Below are positions 34,682 through 42,058 of a stretch of DNA of 64,000 nt, one piece after another. The number at the start of each line of letters is the position of its first letter. Positions within the stretch are counted from its first letter, which is position 1. Source of the stretch: Amnibacterium sp. CER49 (lineage in GTDB: Bacteria; Actinomycetota; Actinomycetes; Actinomycetales; Microbacteriaceae); contig NZ_JARVWQ010000001.1 in the NCBI RefSeq assembly GCF_029846255.1, positions 310,001 to 374,000 on the forward strand, given 5' to 3'. The position numbers and the translations under genes are program-made. The notes beneath the pieces were generated by a model. That model saw only the letters and a program-made list of their open reading frames with translations. It had not been told where the DNA came from and did not search any database.

Positions 34682-35611
34682 TCATCCGCGTCGGAAGACC
34701 GCGCTCGACGCGCCCTTCGTGACCGTGAGCCGGCTCCCGCTCACCTGGAACCGGAGCGCGCCGGTGAGGATGCGGAAGAAGGCGGCGTCTTCCGCTCCGG
34801 GAGCACCCGTGCAGCCCATGAGGGTGCTCCCGACGCCCACGACGACGAGCTCGTCGCCGTCCGGCTCGACCGCGGCCCCCAACGCGTTGCACCGACCCAT
34901 GAGCTCAGCGGTCAGCCCGCCGTTGATGTGCTCGAACGACAGCCGGTAGGGGTGCGCCGCGAGGAACGTGAGCGTGCCGCTGCCGCTCACCGACCGGTAG
35001 GTGCCGCACGAGAACGGCCGCACGTGCGCCGGCACGCAGGCGCGGTCGTTCCGGGCGACCGGCGTGCTGCCGAGCGGGGCGACGCCCTCGTGGTCGAAGG
35101 TGACCATCGCGGCGCCCAGGTCGAAGGCGAGGCCGCCGGTGCTCGCGTCGATTCGATGGGGGCCGCGCAGGAAGGCGTACGCCCAGTCCTTCGTGTTCGC
35201 CCCCTCGCCGGCGCAGCCGCCGCGCCCGTAGGTGCCGCGGCCGATCGGCACGAGGCGCTTCCCCTCGAGCCGGACGGGCTGCGTGGCCGTGAAGCAGTGC
35301 GCGCCGACGGCGTGCACGACGAGACCGGAGCGCGCCGCGTCGACCGAGAACGTCAGCGGATCCTTCGCCGGACCGCCGGCGTCGCCCACCACCGGCTTCG
35401 CGCCCCAGACCGAGCGGTAGGTGCCGCATTCGAAGGGCAGGATCTCGGCGGGGTGGCAGGTCGGCCCGGTCGCGGAGGCCGGGGTCGGGGTCGCCGTCGA
35501 GGCAGGCGCGGTCATCGGCGCCGCCGCGCCCGAGGTTCCGGCGCATCCCGCGAGCGTGAGCGCCAGGGACGCGGCCGCCGCCGCCCCGAGCCGCGAGAGG
35601 AGGATGCGCAT
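34682..35611 (-). CDS. lipoprotein with two META/HslJ-like domains
   Basis: 309 residues. The signal peptide ends in LTLAGC (Cys23 lipidated). Two related domains follow a Thr/Pro-rich linker: both open with C-P-x-x-PF-x-CGTYRSV (about residues 51 and 192). The second has MGRCNALG, LMGCTG, AAFFRIL and SRLTVTKG, the pattern of META/HslJ domains; the first is a diverged copy. Family members are envelope proteins of unclear role, some linked to heat shock or antibiotic resistance. Probably exposed on the outer face of the membrane. Confidence 0.72.
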   Translation of the reverse strand: MRILLSRLGAAAAASLALTLAGCAGTSGAAAPMTAPASTATPTPASATGPTCHPAEILPFECGTYRSVWGAKPVVGDAGGPAKDPLTFSVDAARSGLVVHAVGAHCFTATQPVRLEGKRLVPIGRGTYGRGGCAGEGANTKDWAYAFLRGPHRIDASTGGLAFDLGAAMVTFDHEGVAPLGSTPVARNDRACVPAHVRPFSCGTYRSVSGSGTLTFLAAHPYRLSFEHINGGLTAELMGRCNALGAAVEPDGDELVVVGVGSTLMGCTGAPGAEDAAFFRILTGALRFQVSGSRLTVTKGASSAVFRRG

Positions 35612-35687
35612 ACCCGGGGGTGTGCGGGGAGCCGCGGTTCCTCTCAGCGGGTGCGACGTGCTCGCATCCCGGCACGGACGCGGTGCG

Positions 35688-36035
35688 CTACTGCTCCTCC
35701 TCGGTGACGACCCAGTCCTCCTGCAGCCGTCCGCCCGAGACGCGGTGCATGGTGATGCCCCGGATCCGTGAGACCGTGCCGTCCGGCCGCTTCCCGCTGA
35801 GCCACCAGCGCTCGCCGATGAGGTCTCCGGAGGCGATGACCTCCTCCTGGCCCGCCCGCAGGTCGGTCCAGTGCTCGCCCATGCCGGTCACGAACTCGAT
35901 CCAGCCGTCCGGTCCGCGGATGTCGCCGTCCTCCATGTGCGCCACGAAGTCCGGCGAGACGATCTCGCGGATCGCCTGCGGGTCGGTGTTCTCCTGGTTC
36001 CAGCGCCGGATCAGCTCCAGGTCCGCATCCGTCAT
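35688..36035 (-). CDS. SnoaL-like/NTF2-fold protein
   Basis: 115 residues of the cone-shaped NTF2 fold. The pattern FVAHMEDGDIRGPDGWIEF followed by VIASGDLIGERWWLSGK and ITMHRVSGGRLQEDWVV is typical of SnoaL-type cyclases and related small-molecule-binding proteins. Function cannot be specified. GGAAGGA lies about 9 bases upstream of the ATG at 36035. Confidence 0.85.
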   Translation of the reverse strand: MTDADLELIRRWNQENTDPQAIREIVSPDFVAHMEDGDIRGPDGWIEFVTGMGEHWTDLRAGQEEVIASGDLIGERWWLSGKRPDGTVSRIRGITMHRVSGGRLQEDWVVTEEEQ

Positions 36036-36194
36036 CGGCGACCGTCCTTCCGTGCGGGAGGCCGGCGCGCGGAGGCGCCGCTGCAAGGCCTCCTCGCCGC
36101 AGCGGCACCGGACCGCATGCTGGCACCGGAGAACCGCGTTCCGGCACGGGCGAACGACTCTTGCGCCGCGCCCGGCCGGCGGCCCTGATCCATG

Positions 36195-36506
36195 TCAGCC
36201 GGCGGCGTCCTCGAGGGCGGTGAGGCGTGCCTCCATGGCGGCGAGGCGCGCGCCGGTCAGCGGATCAGCGACGGCGTCCGTGACCAGCTCGGCGAGCGCG
36301 CCCGTCAGCTTGTTCGCGAGCGACGCGACCTCGGCGGGCGACAGGCGCAGGCTGCCGACGCAGCGATCGTCGCGCCAGAGGCTGACCGTCACGAGACCGG
36401 ACGGGGCGTGCGGCGAGACCCGCACCGCGCGGGTGGCGCCGCGGGCGGCCTCCCACGTCCACCGTCCGGACGGGGACTCGGGCATCGGAACCGCCTGCAG
36501 CACCAT
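36195..36506 (-). CDS. hypothetical actinobacterial protein, 103 residues
   Basis: A soluble protein with an N-terminal beta-rich part (SGLVTVSLWRDDRCVGSLRL) and a C-terminal helical part (LSPAEVASLANKLTGALAEL, then ARLAAMEARLTALE) that could form a coiled coil. The general look is that of small conserved actinobacterial proteins of unknown role. The ATG at 36506 is the first start consistent with this composition. Confidence 0.6.
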   Translation of the reverse strand: MVLQAVPMPESPSGRWTWEAARGATRAVRVSPHAPSGLVTVSLWRDDRCVGSLRLSPAEVASLANKLTGALAELVTDAVADPLTGARLAAMEARLTALEDAAG

Positions 36507-36574
36507 GGGGTCACGATGCTCGCGCGGCGACTCGCGGACAAGAGGAAGCGGTCGCGGTCTCGGGGACTCCGCAG

Positions 36575-36697
36575 TCAGGCGGCGGCGGAGCGGTGGCAGT
36601 CGGGGCACTCCCAGTGGCGCTGCTCGACCTCGCCGCGCAGCTCGAGCATCCGCCCGCAGGGGATGCAGAACCGCATCGTCAACTCGTTCTCGTACAT
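36575..36697 (-). CDS. 40-residue zinc-ribbon protein
   Basis: A tiny protein with two CxxC knuckles: CIPCGRM near residue 12 and CPDCHR near residue 32, which together can bind one zinc ion. It starts MYENELTMRF. GGAGG lies 7 bases before the ATG at 36697. The ribosome site lies in an 8-bp hairpin stem. Such minimal ribbons often bind nucleic acid or another protein, but no partner is evident. Confidence 0.7.
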   Translation of the reverse strand: MYENELTMRFCIPCGRMLELRGEVEQRHWECPDCHRSAAA

Positions 36698-36700
36698 GGA

Positions 36701-36724
36701 ACGACCTCCACCGGCCGAGGTCGT
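36701..36724 (-). promoter_or_regulatory. hairpin covering the ribosome site of the zinc-ribbon gene
   Basis: On the minus strand ACGACCTC pairs perfectly with GAGGTCGT around an 8-base loop; the second arm contains most of the GGAGG ribosome site of the gene starting at 36697, and the stem ends 3 bases before the ATG. The structure could hide the site and allow translational control. Confidence 0.5.
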
Positions 36725-36826
36725 GGGTGCGACCGGGGGCGACCGGAACGCGGGAACCGTACCGGGAGGCGCGCTCCGGGCGCGTTCCCCAGACCGGGGG
36801 TGGCCGGCCGGGTGGAGGAAGGGGTG

Positions 36827-37528
36827 TCAGCCCTTCGTCACGAGCGACGCGAAGACGACCGTGTTGTCGGCGTAGTCGTGGGCCTGGGGGTCCCAGTCGC
36901 CGCCGCACGTGATGAGCCGCAGCTCGGGTCCGGCGGTGTCGCCGTAGACGTCGATCGTGGGGAAGCGCTTCTTCGGCACGTTCTCGACGCGGTAGACCCG
37001 GAACTCCGCGGCGCGGCCGTCCTGCCGGCGCACGTCGACGAGGTCGCCCGGCTTCAGCTGCGCGAGCCGGTAGAAGACGACCGGGCCGGCCTTGTAGGTG
37101 TCGACGTGGCCGAGGATCACCGACGGGCCGACCTGGCCGGGCGTGGGCGAGCCGCGGTACCAGCCGGGAGGCGCGCTCTTGTCGTACGGCGGCACCTCGA
37201 GGGTGCCGTCGGCGTTGCGGCCGAGCTGCATCAGCGACGAGTCGACGCCGATGGCGGGGATGGTGAGATGCGTCGGCACGGAACGCGGCAGCGCGACCAC
37301 CTTCGGGGTGGGCGCAGGGGTGGCGGTCGCTGCGACCGGTGCGGGCGTCGTCGGCGCCGCGCTCGCGGAGGGGGTGTCGTGCACGGCGTGGATCCCGGAG
37401 GATCCGGGAGGCGCCGACGGCGCGGCCCCCAGCAGGCCGAAGCCGAGGAGGACCGCGCCGCCCGCAGCGGCGAGCGCCGCCGCGCCGGTCAGGATCCGAC
37501 CGGTGCGACGGCGCTCACCCGTGTTCAT
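36827..37528 (-). CDS. class F sortase
   Basis: 233 residues. An N-terminal signal anchor (about 12-35), a Pro/Thr/Ala linker and a sortase barrel with catalytic His141 (ILGHVDT), Arg204 and Cys208 (LRLITCGG). The short length and the LITCGGDWD end are typical of class F. Sortases cut sorting signals of surface proteins and attach them to the cell wall. It lies 4 bases after a gene for a C-terminally anchored CHRD protein, its likely substrate. A second sortase of the same class is at 60948. Confidence 0.9.
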   Translation of the reverse strand: MNTGERRRTGRILTGAAALAAAGGAVLLGFGLLGAAPSAPPGSSGIHAVHDTPSASAAPTTPAPVAATATPAPTPKVVALPRSVPTHLTIPAIGVDSSLMQLGRNADGTLEVPPYDKSAPPGWYRGSPTPGQVGPSVILGHVDTYKAGPVVFYRLAQLKPGDLVDVRRQDGRAAEFRVYRVENVPKKRFPTIDVYGDTAGPELRLITCGGDWDPQAHDYADNTVVFASLVTKG

Positions 37529-37532
37529 GCGA

Positions 37533-38321
37533 TCAGCGCGCACGCTTCGCGGCGACGCGGCGGCTCGCGACGAACGCGGCGGCCGAGCCGAGCAGCAGGG
37601 CGAGACCACCGGCGAGCATGCCGTCGTTGGTCGTCGAGGTCTGCATGCCGCCACCGGTGCCGGCGGCGCCGGTCGGCATGCCGGACATCTGCGTCGCGTG
37701 CAGCGGGCCGCACAGGGCGGGGGCCGTCGCGGCGAGCGGGAGGTCCTTCGTCAGCGGGCTGCTGTCCTCCTTCTGCGCCTTCGCGCTCAGCTTGGCGGGG
37801 TCGAGGCCGTGCACGACGATGACCGCGTTGTCCTTCTTCACCTCGGCGAGCGTCGCGGCGTCGAGGGTGAAGGTGCGGTGGTAGTTGAAGCTGCCGCCCA
37901 TGCCGAACGCGCGCTTGAGGTCGAGCGCCGACTTCGGGCTCGTGTCGCCGCTCGTCGTGAGCGTGGCGCCGATGCCGCCGTAGGCGGGAGCACCCTCGGG
38001 CGTGGAGATGACGCCGTCACCGTTCTTGTCGGCGCTCGGCATGGGGCACTCGCCGGAGCCCATGTCGTGGATGTGCGCCACGTGCGGGTAGGCGTTGCCG
38101 TTGAACTTCATCGCGAGCCCGGAGACCTTCGCGTCGACGGTGACCTGGTCGCCCTTGAGCGTGACCATCGCGACGCCGGTGCCGCCGCTGTTGTTGAGCG
38201 CGTGCAGCTGGGCCTCGTACGACCAGGAGGACTGGCTGTCCGCCATGGCCGGAGCGGCGGAACCGAGCATCGCGGCGCCGAGTGCCACCGCGGGCACGAG
38301 CGCGAACGCTGACTTCTTCAT
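37533..38321 (-). CDS. CHRD-domain secreted protein with C-terminal anchor
   Basis: 262 residues. A Sec signal peptide ends near AMADS (residue 28). The middle resembles a CHRD domain (YEAQLHALNNSGGTGVAMVTL, AHIHDMGSGECP, NYHRTFTL, VVVHGLDP) and includes an EF-like DKNGDGVIS loop. The C-terminus has a Gly-rich stretch with MPTGAAGTGGG, a hydrophobic segment, and a basic end (RRVAAKRAR), the layout of a sortase sorting signal but without a canonical LPxTG. It is followed at once by a class F sortase gene. AAGGGG lies about 9 bases before the ATG. Confidence 0.85.
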   Translation of the reverse strand: MKKSAFALVPAVALGAAMLGSAAPAMADSQSSWSYEAQLHALNNSGGTGVAMVTLKGDQVTVDAKVSGLAMKFNGNAYPHVAHIHDMGSGECPMPSADKNGDGVISTPEGAPAYGGIGATLTTSGDTSPKSALDLKRAFGMGGSFNYHRTFTLDAATLAEVKKDNAVIVVHGLDPAKLSAKAQKEDSSPLTKDLPLAATAPALCGPLHATQMSGMPTGAAGTGGGMQTSTTNDGMLAGGLALLLGSAAAFVASRRVAAKRAR

Positions 38322-38482
38322 GAGATCGAACCCCTTGGGTGCAGAGCGGGCGCCGGGTCGGCTCCCTCGTGCTCAGGACTTCGGGGGCATCAGCGGGATC
38401 GATGGGACGCCTTCGGCTTTTCCCAGACTCTCTTCAGGTCGCGGGGCGCGCGCGGGGCCTGGTCGCCGCCCCCGCGGCGCCG
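38322..38482. other. promoter region of the CHRD-sortase operon
   Basis: This 161-bp gap contains a locally AT-richer patch (about 38411-38440), unusual for this DNA, that could be the promoter of the CHRD gene on the minus strand. No gene is seen. Confidence 0.3.
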
Positions 38483-39094
38483 TCAGCGCTCCTCGCGCAG
38501 CAGGCCCTCCTCGTGGTCCTGGGCGACCACCCGCTCGACGCGTCGGTCGGGCACGAACCAGATGAGGGCGACCAGGGCGTAGACGCCGAGACCGAGCCAC
38601 GGCTGCACGAACGACAGCAGGATGCCGACGAGGTAGAGCACCGGCGACAGCGTGCCCTTGCGGTCGCGCCCCACGGCCTCCGAGAGCCGGGACGCTCCGC
38701 CGTGCACGCGCAGCAGCGCCGCCCTGAGCAGGAAGAAGGCGACGGCGGCGAGCAGCAGCACGATGCCGTAGACCGCGACCGGCACGGGCTCCGGGTTCTT
38801 CTGCTCGCTCAGCCAGCCGGTCACGAACGGCACGAGCGACAGCCAGAACAGCAGGTGCAGGTTCGCCCAGAGCACGGTGCCGTTCACGCGCCTGGACACC
38901 GCGAGCATGTGGTGGTGGTTGTTCCAGTAGATGCCGAGGTAGACGAAGCTGAGCAGGTAGGCGAGCAGCACCGGCAGGTCGTCGCGCAGGGCGAGCCAGG
39001 TCGCGCCGTGCGGTTTCGGCAGCTCGAGCACCATCAGGGTGATCGCGATCGCGATGACGCCGTCGCTGAAGGCTTCGAGCCGCCCGGTGCGCAC
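38483..39094 (-). CDS. TMEM175 family (DUF1211) potassium channel-like protein
   Basis: 203 residues, six membrane segments. The family signature RLEAFSDGVIAIAIT is near the N-terminus and IYWNNHHHML follows in TM3. Bacterial TMEM175 proteins are potassium-selective leak channels with six helices per subunit. The GTG start at 39094 lies 6 bases after TACCGT, so the gene is probably leaderless. Divergent from the SDR gene at 39154. Confidence 0.9.
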   Translation of the reverse strand: MRTGRLEAFSDGVIAIAITLMVLELPKPHGATWLALRDDLPVLLAYLLSFVYLGIYWNNHHHMLAVSRRVNGTVLWANLHLLFWLSLVPFVTGWLSEQKNPEPVPVAVYGIVLLLAAVAFFLLRAALLRVHGGASRLSEAVGRDRKGTLSPVLYLVGILLSFVQPWLGLGVYALVALIWFVPDRRVERVVAQDHEEGLLREER

Positions 39095-39100
39095 GCGCTC

Positions 39101-39106
39101 ACGGTA
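39101..39106 (-). promoter_or_regulatory. -10 element TACCGT of a leaderless promoter
   Basis: On the minus strand TACCGT is followed by six bases (GAGCGC) and the GTG at 39094. Confidence 0.6.
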
Positions 39107-39153
39107 ATCCTCGGACGGTCGTGACAGGGTCGCGGGAGCGACGGGAGGTGGCG

Positions 39154-39915
39154 ATGGGTCGGCTCGACGGCGTCCGTGTGCTCGTCACGGGCGGCACGAG
39201 CGGTATCGGGCTCGCGATGGCGCAGGCGCTGGCCGAGGCGGGCGCCCGTGTCGCGCTCACCGGCCGCTCGGCCGATCGGGCGGCGGCGGTCGCGGCGAGG
39301 ATCCCCCGGGTGATCGGCATCGGCATGGACGTCCGCGATGAGGCGGCCGTCGAGCGCGGCGTCGAGGAGGCCTTCGGCGGGCTCGGCGGGCTCGATCTCC
39401 TCGTGAACAACGCGGGACTCGGCATGCGCACGGTGAACCCCGCGTTCGCGGTGCGACCGCAGGGCTTCTGGCAGGTGCCCGTCGAGGGGTTCCGCGCCGT
39501 CGTCGACACGAACCTCACGGGCTACTTCCTCGTCGCGAGATCCGTCGTGCCGCGGCTGCTCGAGGCGGGCGCCGGCCGGGTCGTGAACATCAGCATGAAC
39601 CACGGCACGATGAACCGCCGCGGCTTCGTGCCCTACGGCCCCTCGCGGGCCGGGTCCGAGGCGTTGTCGCGCATCATGGCGGCCGACCTCGCCGACTCGC
39701 CCGTGCGGGTGAACCTGCTGCTGCCGGGCGGCGCGACACAGACCGGCATGGTCGACGGGCTCGAGCGCCCAGCGGGCATGCCGGTGCTGCCCGCGAGCGT
39801 CATGGCGGACCCGATCCGCTGGCTCGCCTCGCCCGAGGCGGCCGACGTGCACGACGAGCGCATCGTCGCGAACGGGTTCGACGCGTGGCTCGCGGCGCGC
39901 CGCGCGGCGGGCTGA
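39154..39915 (+). CDS. SDR family oxidoreductase with altered catalytic lysine
   Basis: 253 residues with the classical TGGTSGIG and NNAG motifs and a serine in NISMN. The active site reads YGPSRAG, so the lysine of YxxxK is an arginine. Some SDR relatives with this change are inactive or have shifted chemistry. The C-terminal part (VHDERIVANGFDAWL) differs from the usual GG-ending. GGGAGG lies 5-6 bases before the ATG at 39154. The next gene overlaps its end by 31 bases. Confidence 0.85.
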   Translation: MGRLDGVRVLVTGGTSGIGLAMAQALAEAGARVALTGRSADRAAAVAARIPRVIGIGMDVRDEAAVERGVEEAFGGLGGLDLLVNNAGLGMRTVNPAFAVRPQGFWQVPVEGFRAVVDTNLTGYFLVARSVVPRLLEAGAGRVVNISMNHGTMNRRGFVPYGPSRAGSEALSRIMAADLADSPVRVNLLLPGGATQTGMVDGLERPAGMPVLPASVMADPIRWLASPEAADVHDERIVANGFDAWLAARRAAG

Positions 39916-40895
39916 CGGGCCGGGGCGGGCTGCCGTGGCTGCTCGCCGCGGCCCCTGTGCTGCTCGCTGCCGCCGCAGATCTCGCCGGTCCCCTCGGACT
40001 CGCCCGGCTGCCCGTCGTCGCGGGCCTGCTCGGACCGCGCAACGCGCTGACCGCGGGCGCCGCCGTCCTCGCGCTCGTCGCGACGGGCGTCGCCCTGGTC
40101 GCGCCGCGGGTCCGCCGCGCGGGGCTCCTGCTCGCCGCGGGGCTGCTCACCGGAGCGCTCCTGCTCGGTGTGGTCGCCGCCGTCCGCGGGTTCGCCGACC
40201 GGCAGCCGCCCCCGGTGGCCGCGGGGCGCATCCGCATCCTCGAGTGGAACGTCAACGGCGACCTCGTGCCGCCGTCCGAGGTCGCGCGCCTCGCGGTCCG
40301 CGAGCGGGCCGACGTCGTGGTGCTGCCCGAGATCCTCACGGCGGCGCATGCCACGTATGCCGCAGCGTTCCAGGCGGCCGGGATGCCGGTACGGGCCTTC
40401 GCGGCGACGAGGGACAGCGAGGTGGAGACGGCGGTGCTCGTCCGCACGCCCCTCGCCGGCTACGCCGCGCGTGTGGGATCGTCGGCGGCCCCGCATCGGT
40501 CGGCCGCGCTCGTGCCCCTGCGGCCGGGGCTGCCCCGCCTGGTCGCGCTGCACGCCGCGCAGCCGTCCCTGCGCGGCAACGCCGACTGGAACGCCGACCT
40601 CCGCTGGGTCGCCGCGCAGTGCCGTGCTGCCGACGTGGTCGCGGTCGGTGACTTCAACGCGACGCTCGACACCCTCGGCGCCGCGCTCGGCGGCTGCCAT
40701 GACGCGGCGGGCATCGCCGGCGCGGCGAGCGTCGGCACCTGGCCGACCGCGGTGCCGCCGCTGCTCGGGATGCCGCTCGACCACGTGCTGCTCGGCAGCG
40801 GCTGGCGACTCGACGGCTACTCGGTGCTGCACGGCGAGGACCGCTCGGGCGCACGGCACCGGCCGGTGCTCGCCGTCGTCCACCCGGCGCGCTGA
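39885..40895 (+). CDS. membrane-anchored endonuclease/exonuclease/phosphatase (EEP) family protein
   Basis: 336 residues. Three N-terminal membrane segments are followed by an EEP domain: LEWNVNG (first Asn), LPEIL (metal Glu), VGDFNAT and LDHVLLG, and a final RHRPVLAVV histidine. This is the layout of the actinobacterial membrane EEP proteins with an outside hydrolase domain; substrate unknown. The GTG at 39885 overlaps the SDR gene and has a weak ribosome site, so the exact start is uncertain. Confidence 0.85.
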   Translation: MARGAPRGGLTGRGGLPWLLAAAPVLLAAAADLAGPLGLARLPVVAGLLGPRNALTAGAAVLALVATGVALVAPRVRRAGLLLAAGLLTGALLLGVVAAVRGFADRQPPPVAAGRIRILEWNVNGDLVPPSEVARLAVRERADVVVLPEILTAAHATYAAAFQAAGMPVRAFAATRDSEVETAVLVRTPLAGYAARVGSSAAPHRSAALVPLRPGLPRLVALHAAQPSLRGNADWNADLRWVAAQCRAADVVAVGDFNATLDTLGAALGGCHDAAGIAGAASVGTWPTAVPPLLGMPLDHVLLGSGWRLDGYSVLHGEDRSGARHRPVLAVVHPAR

Positions 40896-41074
40896 CGCGC
40901 CCGAGTCCCGCCCTCAGCCCTCCGCCGACCGCCCCCACGTCCCTCGCGCTGGGGGCGGCGCCAAGGCCGTGGCCGGAGGAGGATGCCGCTACCCCGCATC
41001 CTCGGATGCCTCGGCCGCCCACCCAGCGGCCCCGCCCGCAGCCGGTCCCCGCCGGCCTCTGGGAAGCCTCCCCC

Positions 41075-41344
41075 ATGCCCCGATCCCCCGGTCGCGCGCG
41101 TCGCGCACGCGCCCTGCCCCTGCCCGCGCTGCTCGCGGGAGCCGCGGTCCTCGCCGCCGCGGTGCTGCTGCTCGACGACCGGCCGACCACCGGTCACGGC
41201 GTGCTCGTCGATCTGCTCCTCGCCGCGCTGTTCGGGGCGGCCGTCACGATCCTCGCCGCGCTCCGGCGGCCCGCTCCCCCGCCGCCCCGGCTCCGGCTCG
41301 TCGCGAGCGGCGGCCGGCACGTGACGCGCGGCCCGTCCCGCTGA
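41075..41344 (+). CDS. hypothetical small membrane protein
   Basis: 89 residues with two hydrophobic segments and basic ends. No family recognised and the ribosome site is weak, so it is a tentative gene. It sits between the EEP gene and a small zinc-ribbon gene on the other strand. Confidence 0.45.
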   Translation: MPRSPGRARRARALPLPALLAGAAVLAAAVLLLDDRPTTGHGVLVDLLLAALFGAAVTILAALRRPAPPPPRLRLVASGGRHVTRGPSR

Positions 41345-41391
41345 GCGGGTTCGGGTCTGCGCTCGAGGGCCGACCGAACCGTCCGACCGCG

Positions 41392-41517
41392 TCAGTCGTC
41401 GAAGCTCCATGCGTGGTCGCAGAGCTCGCAGCGCGCGGACCAGCGCTGCGCCGCGTCCGGAGCGGCGGCGGCGACCTGCACGGCTTCCGACTTCCGGCAT
41501 CCGGGGCAGACGAGCAT
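41392..41517 (-). CDS. 41-residue zinc-ribbon protein
   Basis: CPGC near the N-terminus and CELC near the C-terminus form a two-knuckle zinc ribbon, ending DHAWSFDD. CAGAAT lies 6 bases before the ATG at 41517 on the minus strand, so it is probably leaderless. It is a second mini-ribbon protein in the window, not closely similar to the one at 36575. Confidence 0.7.
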   Translation of the reverse strand: MLVCPGCRKSEAVQVAAAAPDAAQRWSARCELCDHAWSFDD

Positions 41518-41613
41518 CCCCACATTCTGCCGCCGATCGCGCCTCCGGCGCTCGTGTCTCAGCGCGACCTCACCGGGGCGTCCGCTTCGCTCGTCGCGGC
41601 GGAAGGGGGCCGG

Positions 41614-42057
41614 ATGCGCGGGGTGCCACGGATCGGGATCAAGGCGGCGGTGGTCGCCGCGGTGTTCGTCGTCGCGCTCACGGCGGGCCTGCTGTACCCG
41701 CGCTCGCTCGTGCACGGCAGCATCCGCACGGGCCCGCGGGGCCTCACCGACATCGGGCACGTCGCGGCCTCCTACGCCGCGGCGGTCTCGTGGGCGCCGT
41801 ACCACCGCGGGATCGTGCTGACGGTGAGCCCCCGGACCCCCTGCCGGCTCTACCTGGAAGGGGTCACCTCGACCGCCCCGCAGCGGGACGACGTCCAGCT
41901 GCAGCAGACGGGCAGGGTCTGCAGGGGGCCTCGGCGGGTCGAGCACTTCGTGCTGCCCCTGCCGATCGTCTGGGGCCCGGGCCAGCCGGCGCGGGTGCGG
42001 CTGCCTGATCGGGTGCTGGTCCTCAGGTGGAAGCCGGCGCTGAAGACCGTGGCGTGA
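41614..42057 (+). CDS. small membrane-anchored two-cysteine protein, GT-C partner copy B
   Basis: 147 residues. One N-terminal membrane segment (about 8-26), then an outside domain that matches the protein encoded at 21751: PRSLVHGSIRTGPRGL, PCRLYL, TSTAP, TGRVC and RRVEHFVLPLP. Both cysteines are kept. GGAAGG lies about 9 bases before the ATG at 41614. It ends one base short of the converging GT-C gene, so here partner and enzyme are on opposite strands, unlike the tandem copy A. Family unknown to me. Confidence 0.75.
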   Translation: MRGVPRIGIKAAVVAAVFVVALTAGLLYPRSLVHGSIRTGPRGLTDIGHVAASYAAAVSWAPYHRGIVLTVSPRTPCRLYLEGVTSTAPQRDDVQLQQTGRVCRGPRRVEHFVLPLPIVWGPGQPARVRLPDRVLVLRWKPALKTVA

Positions 42058-42058
42058 G

